A stretch of 26,125 nucleotides of DNA, from positions 1 to 26,125 of the forward strand of contig PAXL01000074.1 in assembly GCA_002714465.1 (NCBI GenBank). Reading direction: 5' to 3'. How positions within the stretch are numbered: position 1 is the first letter of the stretch; each line of letters starts with the position of its first letter. The stretch comes from Gemmatimonadota bacterium (lineage in GTDB: Bacteria; Latescibacterota; UBA2968). Under the pieces are notes generated by a model. That model was not told where the DNA came from. It made no database searches and worked only from the letters and a program-made list of their open reading frames with translations. Of this stretch, positions 15,621-22,545 are shown piece by piece. The translations under genes and the position numbers were made by a program.

Positions 15621-16291
15621 CAGGCGACAGACTCCAAATCGAGCATCTCAATCCCCTTGATGTAAGCGGTCGTTTCCCAACGATCGATCGACGAGATTCG
15701 TTCGAGCACAGATGATATATCTTTCCTCGAATCCGAGATCCTTTTCAGCAACTCTGCCCCTTCACTCTCGCTGTCGCACATTCGACTCAGACGCATGATG
15801 TCCGCACTACCTTGGATCACCATAAGCAGATTGTTGATCTCGTGGTTGGCCGCGACCATCGTCGCGATCGCGCCTCGCAGGCGCTCGTTCTCCTGCCAGA
15901 CGAAGAAGTTCCTGACGCGGTAGAGCAAGATATCGACCCGATCTGGCCTGAGGACGTCCTTGCTTATGTAGTCGATCACACCGGCCCGCAACCCATCCGC
16001 TTCCTGCCCCCGGGAATCCTCCACCGTCAGGAATATCACGGGCAACTTTTCGCTTCGCGCATCGTTCCGAAGTCGGGCGAGTACCTCATACCCGCTCATC
16101 TCAGGCATCTGCACATCTAGGATCATCAGGTCCACGACCTCTGTCTTCAGGTAGTCGAGAGCCTCGATTCCCGTTCCTGCGGTCACGACCCGAAACTCCT
16201 GTCTTTCGAGCGTTCCGCACACATACGCTCGGACAGAGGGATCGTCATCCACGAGCAGAATCACGCGTGTCTTCTGGTCTGTCGTATTCAA
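15620..16291 (-). CDS. Response-regulator receiver domain joined to a DHp-like helical region
   Basis: The receiver (residues 8-125) is complete: acidic pair D15-D16 in ILLVDDDPSV, phospho-acceptor D59 in LMILDVQMPEMSGYE, T89 in VIFLTV and K111 in YISKDV. After it, residues 140-210 hold helices with NHEINNLLMVIQGSADIM, in which H150 sits in an H-box like those of histidine-kinase dimerisation (HisKA) domains. No ATPase domain follows. It could therefore dimerise and pass phosphate, or be a kinase reduced to its first half. TTG at 16291 is chosen because it sits one base after the preceding ORF and has GAGGG upstream; TTG at 16339 with GAGGA upstream is an equally possible start. Confidence 0.78.
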   Translation of the reverse strand: MNTTDQKTRVILLVDDDPSVRAYVCGTLERQEFRVVTAGTGIEALDYLKTEVVDLMILDVQMPEMSGYEVLARLRNDARSEKLPVIFLTVEDSRGQEADGLRAGVIDYISKDVLRPDRVDILLYRVRNFFVWQENERLRGAIATMVAANHEINNLLMVIQGSADIMRLSRMCDSESEGAELLKRISDSRKDISSVLERISSIDRWETTAYIKGIEMLDLESVA

Positions 16292-16292
16292 G

Positions 16293-16547
16293 TCAATCCC
16301 TCGGCAACCAGCGTTGAGGGTCGAGCTTCCGTCCACCAACCGACTGTCCTCGACTTTCTATCCCGATGAATCGGGCAAGTAGGACGCTGAACCAGCCTCT
16401 TTCGATCGTCGTGCCTCGGCTAAAGCCCACCGGACCCTCCCTGTCGATAAGGGGCTGCCTGACTTGTGACGATTCATCGGTACCAGATCCCGGATGCGTG
16501 TAGTCTGGAATCGGGCGATGGACAAACCTTGCGGTTCTGGAACTCAT
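16293..16547 (-). CDS. Small ORF between kinase and receiver genes
   Basis: An 84-codon frame with an ATG start (MSSRTARFVHRPIPDYTHPG...) begins 12 bases after the kinase stop, with AAAGGT upstream, and ends one base before the TTG assigned to the receiver gene. This end-to-end fit is the main support. The product is basic, with no hydrophobic segment or known motif, and its composition is less protein-like than that of its neighbours. If the receiver gene actually starts at 16339, the two would overlap by 47 bases and this ORF would be less likely. Confidence 0.35.
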   Translation of the reverse strand: MSSRTARFVHRPIPDYTHPGSGTDESSQVRQPLIDREGPVGFSRGTTIERGWFSVLLARFIGIESRGQSVGGRKLDPQRWLPRD

Positions 16548-16559
16548 GGTCTGACCTTT

Positions 16560-17876
16560 CTATTCCGCGACCGGTAATTCTAGCGCAAAACGAGCACCCC
16601 CCAGGGCGCTGTCGGATATCGTGACCCTTCCACCGTGTGCGGCAACAACTCCCGCCGTGATTGCGAGACCCAACCCGAGGCCCTCGGGCCGTCCGGTTCC
16701 GTCGGAAGCCTGGTAGAAACGGTGGAAGACCTGTTCTCGGAGCTCAAGGGGAATCCCCGGACCGGAATCATCGACCAGGATTCGGAGCCGCGAGTCCTCG
16801 CGCTCCGCACGCAGTTCGATTGTTCCGGTCCGGGGCGTGAACTTGACCGCGTTGTCGATCACGTTACCGACGGCCTGCAGGAAACGGCGCTCGTCGATCC
16901 GGACCGACACTCGATCGTCCTCTACGCTCATTCGAAGCGTGATTTCTTTTTCGTCTGCAAGTCCGCGATAGCTCAAGTCCCAACCGGACACGAGTTCTCC
17001 AACGGTCACCGTCAGCATCGGTTGGACGGCCAGCGGGTCCCGATCCAGTCTCGCCAGCAGCAGCAGGTCATCAATCATCGAGCCTAGATGGCTTGACGCC
17101 GACTGGGCATGAGAAACGACCCCCCCGTCAGGCGACTGGGCATTCAGGTAGCGATCAATCGTGTGAAGCGGCCGCTTGAGCTCGTGACGGATCATCGAAA
17201 AGAAGGCTTCCCGTGTCCGCTCTGTTTCAGCCTCCAGACGCTTCCGATCGGTGATATCCTGGAGTGTGACAACGATCCCCACGTCGCTGCCGTGCACCCG
17301 GAAGGGACGCGTCATCACAGAGAGTGGGCGATCTCGGAACACTTCACGGCTTATCGAATGCTCGAGAAGATCGTCCAACTCGAGTCCCAATTCGCCAGAA
17401 AGATTCGACCGTATATCCTCATTCTCAAGATCCAGCAGCGAGTGAGCGACGCCATTTGCTTTTAGCAAAGATCCATATCGATCAAGCAGGAGAACACCGA
17501 GCGGGACAACATCAAGGATAGCTGAGACTTCTTGGCGGCTGACAGCCAGACTCTCTTCGAGCCTCGACAGGGACTCGAGATGCCGGACTTCCTCCCTCGC
17601 TTCAGTACTCTCGGACCGATAGAGCTCCGCCAGATCCCGAAGGTCACCATATAGGTCCCCAGCAGGTTCAAACAGCACCGTATCGTCGTCGACCCGAACC
17701 ACGCCGCACCGCTCAAGATCCGAGACCGCAAGGGTCACGTCCGAGGCCAATGCATCGAGCCGAAACGACAGCTGATCGGCAGAGCACTCAAGGAATGGAT
17801 TACAGAAGAATTCAGCCACGATCCGCGCTTTGAGGTCGATCCCACGCGGATCCAGAACGGCTGTCAATGTAGACAT
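16560..17876 (-). CDS. Soluble PAS-containing sensor histidine kinase
   Basis: The 438-residue protein lacks membrane helices. Residues 1-75 look like a winged-helix/HTH fold (FLECSADQLSFRLDALASDVTLAVSDLERCGVVRVDDD). A short coiled coil leads to a PAS domain (about 115-215, ILDVVPLGVLLLDRYGSLLKAN to VVTLQDITDRK). The HisKA H-box is SMIRHELKRPLHTI with His near residue 230. The ATPase part has the N box GNVIDNAVKFTP (about 338), G1 DDSGPGIP (about 370) and G2 GLGLGLAI (about 402). It should autophosphorylate and pass phosphate to a receiver; the receiver gene in the same operon is the obvious partner. The input signal is cytoplasmic but unknown. Confidence 0.9.
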   Translation of the reverse strand: MSTLTAVLDPRGIDLKARIVAEFFCNPFLECSADQLSFRLDALASDVTLAVSDLERCGVVRVDDDTVLFEPAGDLYGDLRDLAELYRSESTEAREEVRHLESLSRLEESLAVSRQEVSAILDVVPLGVLLLDRYGSLLKANGVAHSLLDLENEDIRSNLSGELGLELDDLLEHSISREVFRDRPLSVMTRPFRVHGSDVGIVVTLQDITDRKRLEAETERTREAFFSMIRHELKRPLHTIDRYLNAQSPDGGVVSHAQSASSHLGSMIDDLLLLARLDRDPLAVQPMLTVTVGELVSGWDLSYRGLADEKEITLRMSVEDDRVSVRIDERRFLQAVGNVIDNAVKFTPRTGTIELRAEREDSRLRILVDDSGPGIPLELREQVFHRFYQASDGTGRPEGLGLGLAITAGVVAAHGGRVTISDSALGGARFALELPVAE

Positions 17877-17946
17877 AGCACACGCACAAATGTTGCGGGG
17901 ACCTCAGAACAACCGGGAGGAGGCGGCTTCATTCTGGGGTAACGCT

Positions 17947-17975
17947 ACTCTAGGAAAAATAAGGACATGGGTCAA
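17947..17975 (-). promoter_or_regulatory. Probable promoter of the kinase operon
   Basis: On the minus strand TTGACC (17975-17970), a 17-base spacer and TAGAGT (17952-17947) form a reasonable sigma70-type promoter, about 70 bases before the ATG at 17876. The 338-base divergent gap to nrdR also holds the nrdR promoter and repeats; nothing else was seen in it. Confidence 0.5.
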
Positions 17976-18108
17976 TAACGAAGTCCCGAAAAAACGTGCC
18001 GATTACACCTAAGTCCATGAAAATCAGTGAAATAATCGTGACGTTTCATTTTTATTGGGCACGGACCTTAGAATAGGCCAACAGGACCTACGGCAATCAG
18101 CCCGTTGC

Positions 18109-18137
18109 TTGTTTAACCCTAGCCAGAGTGTTATACT
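18109..18137 (+). promoter_or_regulatory. Probable promoter of nrdR
   Basis: TTGTTT (18109-18114), a 17-base spacer and TATACT (18132-18137) form a plausible sigma70-type promoter. Transcription would start near 18144, right at the first of two repeat elements, leaving a leader of about 70 bases. Confidence 0.55.
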
Positions 18138-18145
18138 CTTGGCGG

Positions 18146-18185
18146 ACACAACATGTGGGGTTTCGTCCCGCAACTTGTGGGATTG
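18146..18185 (+). promoter_or_regulatory. Paired NrdR-box-like repeat in front of nrdR
   Basis: CAACATGTGGGGTTT (18149-18163) and CAACTTGTGGGATTG (18171-18185) match at 12 of 15 positions and are offset by 22 bases, two helical turns. Each is partly palindromic (CACA-ACA-TGTG; CCGCAA-C-TTGTGG). NrdR sites are known to be paired, roughly palindromic boxes of the form ACACWATATATWGTGT; the first copy (ACACAACATGTGGGGT) matches it partly. The position just past the -10 element suits repression. Confidence 0.4.
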
Positions 18186-18214
18186 TGCATGACAATCGAA
18201 CTGGGATTGTTAGG

Positions 18215-18676
18215 ATGAGATGTCCTTACTGTGACGGCCTTGAGGACCGCGTGGTCGACTCGAGATCGAGCAAAGAGGGAACGGCGATTCGGAGGCGGCG
18301 AGAGTGCCTTAGCTGCACCCGCCGTTTCACCACATACGAATACATTGAGGACACACCGTTGACGATCATCAAGTCCGACGGCAGGCGTGAACCATTCGAC
18401 AAGAACAAGCTTGTCGTCAAACTACAGATGGCCCTGAACAAGCGCCCCATCTCGATGTCCCAGATCGAGGAGGTCGCCGACCGGATTGAGGCGGATCTGA
18501 TCGGGCGAGGCGAGAAGGAGATCGCTGCAAACCCGACGATCGGCGAACTGGTCATGCAAGAGCTCAAGAAGCTGGACGAGGTCGCTTACGTCCGGTTCGC
18601 TTCCGTATACCGCCAGTTCAAAGACCTTCGAGACTTCGAGAACGAGCTCCGGCAACTGGTGTCCCGCGAGAACTAA
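18215..18676 (+). CDS. nrdR: Transcriptional repressor NrdR
   Basis: NrdR senses nucleotides through an ATP-cone domain and represses ribonucleotide reductase genes. The 153-residue protein has the N-terminal zinc ribbon CPYC-x24-CLSC (Cys 3, 6, 31, 34) with RRRECLSCTRRFTTYE, followed by the ATP-cone (about 49-139, IIKSDGRREPFDKNKLVVKLQMAL ... PTIGELVMQELKKLDEVAYVRFASVY). The length is normal. ATG at 18215 is chosen because the family starts MRCPYC; the longer upstream frame covers the promoter repeats. Downstream lies a fragment of its usual target type, a reductase gene. Confidence 0.95.
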   Translation: MRCPYCDGLEDRVVDSRSSKEGTAIRRRRECLSCTRRFTTYEYIEDTPLTIIKSDGRREPFDKNKLVVKLQMALNKRPISMSQIEEVADRIEADLIGRGEKEIAANPTIGELVMQELKKLDEVAYVRFASVYRQFKDLRDFENELRQLVSREN

Positions 18677-18735
18677 CCCCATCCTCCCTGCCACTCATAC
18701 CTGACAACCGGCCACGATCGTGTTTTAGTGGAAGT

Positions 18736-19005
18736 ATGCCTCCTTTGCCGAACGCCCCATCAAGACCTCAGCACATGCGAATCGAAAGCACCTTTACCGA
18801 CACAGGACAGGCCCCTGTCAAGCGCCCCCAATTCATGGTCGTATCCCCCGCTACGGCCTCAACCGCTAAGGGCAACGTTATCGGCCAGCAGCTCGGGTCG
18901 GTCCAGTCAGATGCGCCCTTCTGCGACGTGCGTGGACACGTCACGATCTGGAACGGCGCCTGCTACAAGTGCCTGAACTGCGTCAACTCAATGGGTTGCT
19001 ACTGA
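18736..19005 (+). pseudogene. C-terminal tail fragment of class II ribonucleotide reductase (nrdJ relic)
   Basis: The 89-codon frame ends SDAPFCDVRGHVTIWNGACY followed by KCLNCVNSMGCY, which is the cysteine-rich C-terminal tail of adenosylcobalamin-dependent ribonucleotide reductases (NrdJ; usual form ...DAPxCDxCGxxTVRNGACYKCLNCGNSxGCS). The catalytic barrel is absent. Four conserved tail positions differ: Arg66 for Cys, Trp72 for Arg, Val83 for Gly, Tyr89 for Ser, each reachable by one base change. That points to relaxed selection. The frame is nevertheless open, has GGAAG just before its ATG, and its stop overlaps the amidase start (TGATG). It is either a decaying remnant of an nrdR-nrdJ locus or a reused small redox/zinc protein; the former is favoured. 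Confidence 0.7.
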
Positions 19006-20408
19006 TGATGGAGACCGCAGTCGAAATCGCTCGTCGTATCCGTCAGGGCGAAGTTTCGGCCCTTGAAGTGCTCGAGCACCACCTCTCTGTCGTCGAAACG
19101 GTCAACCCGAAGGTCAACGCGATCGTTACACTGACTGAGGATCAAGCACGGGAGGATGCGAAGGCCGCAGACGCTTCTCTCGCTCGTGGCGAAATCGCCG
19201 GTCCCCTGCACGGACTCCCCGTAGCACACAAGGATCTCATCAATTCCAAGGGTGTCCGTACTACGATGGGCTCGCCGATCTTCTCGGACAACGTCCCTGA
19301 CGAAGATGCTCTAATCGTCGAACGGCTAAAGACCGCCGGAGCCGTGTCCATCGGTAAATCGAACACCCCGGAGTTTGGAGCGGGATCACAGACCTTCAAC
19401 CCCGTCTTTGGTGCAACTCGCAACCCCTACGATTTGTCGAAGACCTGCGGCGGCAGCAGCGGTGGTGCCGCAGTCGCGCTAGCGTGCGGGATGGTTCCGA
19501 TTGCAGATGGAAGCGACCTAGGGGGCTCACTCCGCAACCCTGCGAACTTCTGCAACGTCGTAGGTTTTCGCCCCTCTCCCGGTCGTGTGCCAGTCTGGCC
19601 CAGCATTGCGGGCTGGTTTCCGCTTTCCGTTCAGGGCCCCATGGCTAGGACCGTGGAAGACACAGCCTTGATGCTAAGCGCAATCGCGGGTCCCGACCGT
19701 CGGTCCCCGATCTCTATCGAAGAATCGGGTGATCGCTTCCGTCTTCCGCTCGATCGGGACTTCACTGGAACACGGATCGCCTGGAGCCTCGATCTGGGGG
19801 GGCTTCCCGTCGACACCCGGGTGAAGTCCATCCTCCAATCACAAAGACACGTTCTATCGGACATCGGGTGCGAGGTTGTCGAATCTGACCCAGACTTTAC
19901 AGGCGCGGACGAGGCCTTCCAGGTCTGGCGGGCGTGGCGGTTCGAGCTCGGTTTCGGAGCCTTGCTGCCGGACCATCGTGACCGGATGAAGGACACGGTG
20001 ATCTGGAACATTGAGGCGGGTCAGCGTCTGTCGGGCTCCGATGTCTCTCGCGCCGAACAGAAACGGACCGAAATCTACCACCGTGTCCGGCTCTTCCTCG
20101 AAGAGAACGAGTTCCTTATCTGCCCCGTAAGCCAAGTCCCTCCGTTCGACATCGAGACCGAGTATGTCACCCAGATCAACGGGGTCTCAATGGAGACCTA
20201 TATCGACTGGATGCGTTCCTGCTACTTCATCTCGGTCACCGGCTGCCCCGCCATATCCGTCCCCTGCGGCTTCACCACGGATGGCCTGCCTGTCGGCATC
20301 CAGATCGTAGGTCGCCACCACGATGACTGGGGGGTTCTCCAGCTTGCCTATGCGTTCCAGCAGGCCACTCAGTTCTGGAGACAGACACCCGACGTGGACC
20401 ACAGCTGA
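19005..20408 (+). CDS. Amidase (amidase signature family)
   Basis: Amidase-signature enzymes hydrolyse carboxylic amides through a Ser-cisSer-Lys triad. Counting from the ATG at 19005, Lys76 (GLPVAHKDL), Ser151 in the glycine-rich GGSSGGAA, and Ser175 in GSDLGGSLRNPA are all present with normal spacing. The 467-residue length and the C-terminal CPAISVPCGFTTDGLPVGIQ stretch also fit the family. The start overlaps the stop of the reductase fragment as TGATG; a second ATG follows directly. The glutamyl-tRNA amidotransferase GatA is less likely because no gatB or gatC is nearby. It is probably co-transcribed with the dioxygenase that follows one base later. Substrate unknown. Confidence 0.88.
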   Translation: MMETAVEIARRIRQGEVSALEVLEHHLSVVETVNPKVNAIVTLTEDQAREDAKAADASLARGEIAGPLHGLPVAHKDLINSKGVRTTMGSPIFSDNVPDEDALIVERLKTAGAVSIGKSNTPEFGAGSQTFNPVFGATRNPYDLSKTCGGSSGGAAVALACGMVPIADGSDLGGSLRNPANFCNVVGFRPSPGRVPVWPSIAGWFPLSVQGPMARTVEDTALMLSAIAGPDRRSPISIEESGDRFRLPLDRDFTGTRIAWSLDLGGLPVDTRVKSILQSQRHVLSDIGCEVVESDPDFTGADEAFQVWRAWRFELGFGALLPDHRDRMKDTVIWNIEAGQRLSGSDVSRAEQKRTEIYHRVRLFLEENEFLICPVSQVPPFDIETEYVTQINGVSMETYIDWMRSCYFISVTGCPAISVPCGFTTDGLPVGIQIVGRHHDDWGVLQLAYAFQQATQFWRQTPDVDHS

Positions 20409-20409
20409 C

Positions 20410-21180
20410 ATGCCGATCCTTACCAACGCCGACCACGACCACATTCGGCAGTGTGGCTACCTCATACGAACGGACCTTCTAACACCGGAAGAACTCGAGC
20501 ACTTTATCGACATCTTCGACACCGACCGAGACAAGTGCAGGTATCGCTGGTATCCCTACGGATACCATCAGTCCGCAAACTATGATGCATTGATCACCTC
20601 GCCTGCCTTCGACAAAATCGTGCGCCATCCCTCTATTCTCGCAGCAGTCAACGAGCTGATGGATGGCCCGACGTGCTTCGGTGAGATCGGTGCCCGGCAC
20701 ATGACGGAATATGAAGGCGAACTACACAGGAGCTGGCACCGCGATCGGCCGCATTGGCCGGAGCATCGGTATCGAATGGACTACATCCAGTGCATGCTGT
20801 ATCTGACGGACGTCGGCCCCGACACGCACTGCTTCTCGATTTCTCCCGAAGCTGTCGACAATATCGTTCTGAAAGATCAGAAAGCCCAGATAGAGCGCGG
20901 CGGTATCGTCGACATACACGGTCCTGCTGGCACGGTCTGCCTCTTCAACGTCGCTGTGCTCCACACCGCGACGACTCGGAACAGCTCACGTGAGAGGAAG
21001 ACCGTTCAAACCTACTACGGTCACAGGGACCGGGCGCCTCTCGCGAATGACTCAGTGATTCCGCCTCGCCTCTGGAAACTCGATCCCGACCCGGAGACGC
21101 GGGCCTTTTACGGGAACCTGAATCAGGTCTCACAGACGTATGCCGAGGCCTTCGGCGTCGAACAGGATTCCACCGAATAG
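20410..21180 (+). CDS. Phytanoyl-CoA dioxygenase (PhyH) family protein
   Basis: PhyH enzymes are iron(II)/2-oxoglutarate-dependent oxygenases that hydroxylate small molecules. The 256-residue protein shows the iron-binding facial triad as His110-x-Asp112 (SWHRDRPHW) and distal His185 (AVLHTATTRNSSRERKT), with an arginine shortly after (Arg190 or 194) that could bind 2-oxoglutarate. The central MDYIQCMLYLTDVGPDTHCF and GPAGTVCLFN stretches are family-typical. The ATG follows the amidase stop with one base between, so the two genes are in one operon and may act on the same compound. Substrate cannot be inferred. Confidence 0.85.
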   Translation: MPILTNADHDHIRQCGYLIRTDLLTPEELEHFIDIFDTDRDKCRYRWYPYGYHQSANYDALITSPAFDKIVRHPSILAAVNELMDGPTCFGEIGARHMTEYEGELHRSWHRDRPHWPEHRYRMDYIQCMLYLTDVGPDTHCFSISPEAVDNIVLKDQKAQIERGGIVDIHGPAGTVCLFNVAVLHTATTRNSSRERKTVQTYYGHRDRAPLANDSVIPPRLWKLDPDPETRAFYGNLNQVSQTYAEAFGVEQDSTE

Positions 21181-21291
21181 AAGAACCCCAGTGGTGTCCG
21201 GCCAGAATCTTCCGCAGGCTCAACGAAGATCACACAACCACCCCTCTTTCAACTTGTAAATCCGAGACAGAACAACCTTGAGAGGCAAACT

Positions 21292-21591
21292 ATGGTGAAG
21301 CACGTCGTAATCTTGAAGCTAAAAGAGGGTATCACATCCGAGCAAACGGACGCCGTTTTGACAGGCCTGCAGGCCCTGCAGGACAAACTCGAAGGGATCA
21401 TAGATGTGACTGGGGGGACGAACAACAGCCCGGAAGGAAAATCGAACGGCTACGGTTGGGGTTTTGTGATGACTTTCTCGGACGAAACGTCCCGTGACGC
21501 CTATCTGCCACATCCCGAACACCAAGCCGTAAGCGCCGAGTTCATCCGCCCGATCGTTGAGGATGTTCTCGTTTTCGACTACAGCACATAG
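21292..21591 (+). CDS. Dabb (stress-responsive A/B barrel) domain protein
   Basis: The 99-residue protein starts MVKHVVILKLKEGITSEQTD and ends FIRPIVEDVLVFDYST, with GWGFVMTFSDETSRDAYLPHPEHQ between, the standard pattern of the dimeric ferredoxin-like Dabb domain (PF07876-like). Bacterial members are small dimers of mostly unknown role; some are cyclases or degrade polyketide-like compounds. GAGAGG about eight bases upstream serves as the ribosome site. It lies 111 bases after the dioxygenase and may be part of that transcript. From 21592 to 21829 no gene or clear signal was found. Confidence 0.88.
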   Translation: MVKHVVILKLKEGITSEQTDAVLTGLQALQDKLEGIIDVTGGTNNSPEGKSNGYGWGFVMTFSDETSRDAYLPHPEHQAVSAEFIRPIVEDVLVFDYST

Positions 21592-21823
21592 TGGAAAACT
21601 TTAGGAATTGTCGTCCCTATCGCGCTTTGCTGCAACCAGTTAGGCCGAGGCCATTTGTCCAGCCGATCTGTCGGTGACCAAATCTTGACCGGTTCGCTGC
21701 ATTTTGTGGTCCCTTAAGCAGGTGCCGCACGGACAGGATAAATACGCTCCGGGAGAAGCACGGGAGGGGGCAATGATACCCATCCTGCTCGCAGAAAAAG
21801 CATTCCAATTCGGCAATCTGAGT

Positions 21824-21860
21824 ACAGAGAAAGGGCGAGATACCCGTGGGTACCTCGCCC
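21824..21860 (-). terminator. Terminator of the epimerase/cytochrome unit
   Basis: A long stem GGGCGAG-A-TACCC / GGGTA-C-CTCGCCC (21833-21845 and 21848-21860), with one mismatch and a two-base apex, lies 25 bases after the cytochrome stop. On the minus strand it is followed by TTTCTCTGT. Confidence 0.7.
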
Positions 21861-21884
21861 TCGTCTCGACCCGTGACGCCGATC

Positions 21885-22481
21885 TTATTCCCCATGCCTT
21901 GGCAAAAATTTAGCTTTGCCCTGGTGGCAAGTTTGGCACGTGGCCGGTGACCCTTCCAGCAAGGTCAGCTGGGTGAAGTGATCATGCATGTATCTGGCCA
22001 TCCGTCTGTTCTTGGTCGGTACGGTCGGGTCCATACGTCCGTCTTCGGCCTTGGCGTGGCAGAACAGACACTTGACCCCGAGTCCCTTCGTGAACGCACG
22101 CATCAAGGCCATCACCTCGCGACGCTCCATCGTCGCAGACAGACGTTCCTCTTCGCTCTCCAGATCTCTCGGCACGAACTTGGCCGTTCCGTTGTGACAA
22201 GAGACACATTCGAGATTCTTGCCATCTGCCGTCCTCAGGCTGTCCACAAAATGCTGTTTCATGTGGAATGCGGTCGCCTTGAACGGTGAGGGTGCCTTGA
22301 AGTCCAGCTTGTCGTCGTCCAGCTTTGCCGTGTGGCAGTGCACGCATTCAACACCGAGCGCGGTGGCGATCTTCTTCATACCCTCTTCGCTCGTGTCCAG
22401 AACGTGACCATCTGCACGAACATCCGCGGACCAAGCCAGGCACAGGGCACCCAGGGCGACCAGCAAGGTTCTCACCCTCAT
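21885..22481 (-). CDS. Periplasmic tetraheme cytochrome c, internally duplicated
   Basis: The 198-residue protein has a signal peptide (MRVRTLLVALGALCLAWSAD, cut near residue 23) and four CxxCH heme-attachment motifs: CVHCH (46-50), CVSCH (92-96), CLFCH (138-142) and CQTCH (182-186). Heme c is attached in the periplasm, where the protein should carry electrons. The two halves are alike: GVECVHCHTAK ... CVSCHNGTAKFVPR and GVKCLFCHAK ... CQTCHQGKAKFLPR, offset by about 91 residues. The start is fixed by AAGGAG eight bases before the ATG; the longer upstream frame runs into wecB. It resembles reaction-centre-type cytochrome subunits, but no photosynthesis genes are nearby. Redox partner unknown. 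Confidence 0.88.
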   Translation of the reverse strand: MRVRTLLVALGALCLAWSADVRADGHVLDTSEEGMKKIATALGVECVHCHTAKLDDDKLDFKAPSPFKATAFHMKQHFVDSLRTADGKNLECVSCHNGTAKFVPRDLESEEERLSATMERREVMALMRAFTKGLGVKCLFCHAKAEDGRMDPTVPTKNRRMARYMHDHFTQLTLLEGSPATCQTCHQGKAKFLPRHGE

Positions 22482-22545
22482 CTTCAGGACTCCTTTGCAT
22501 TCGGTTCTTGCGTTACGACGGCCCTTCTCCAAAATGGTTCCCGCA

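Noticed and set aside
18128..18214. N-terminal extension of nrdR
   Set aside because: NrdR proteins begin with the zinc ribbon (MxCPxC); the extension covers the promoter and repeats.
21774..21913. A 46-codon plus-strand frame with a GGGAGGGGG ribosome-like site
   Set aside because: It runs through the terminator stem and antisense to the cytochrome end, and has no recognisable motif.
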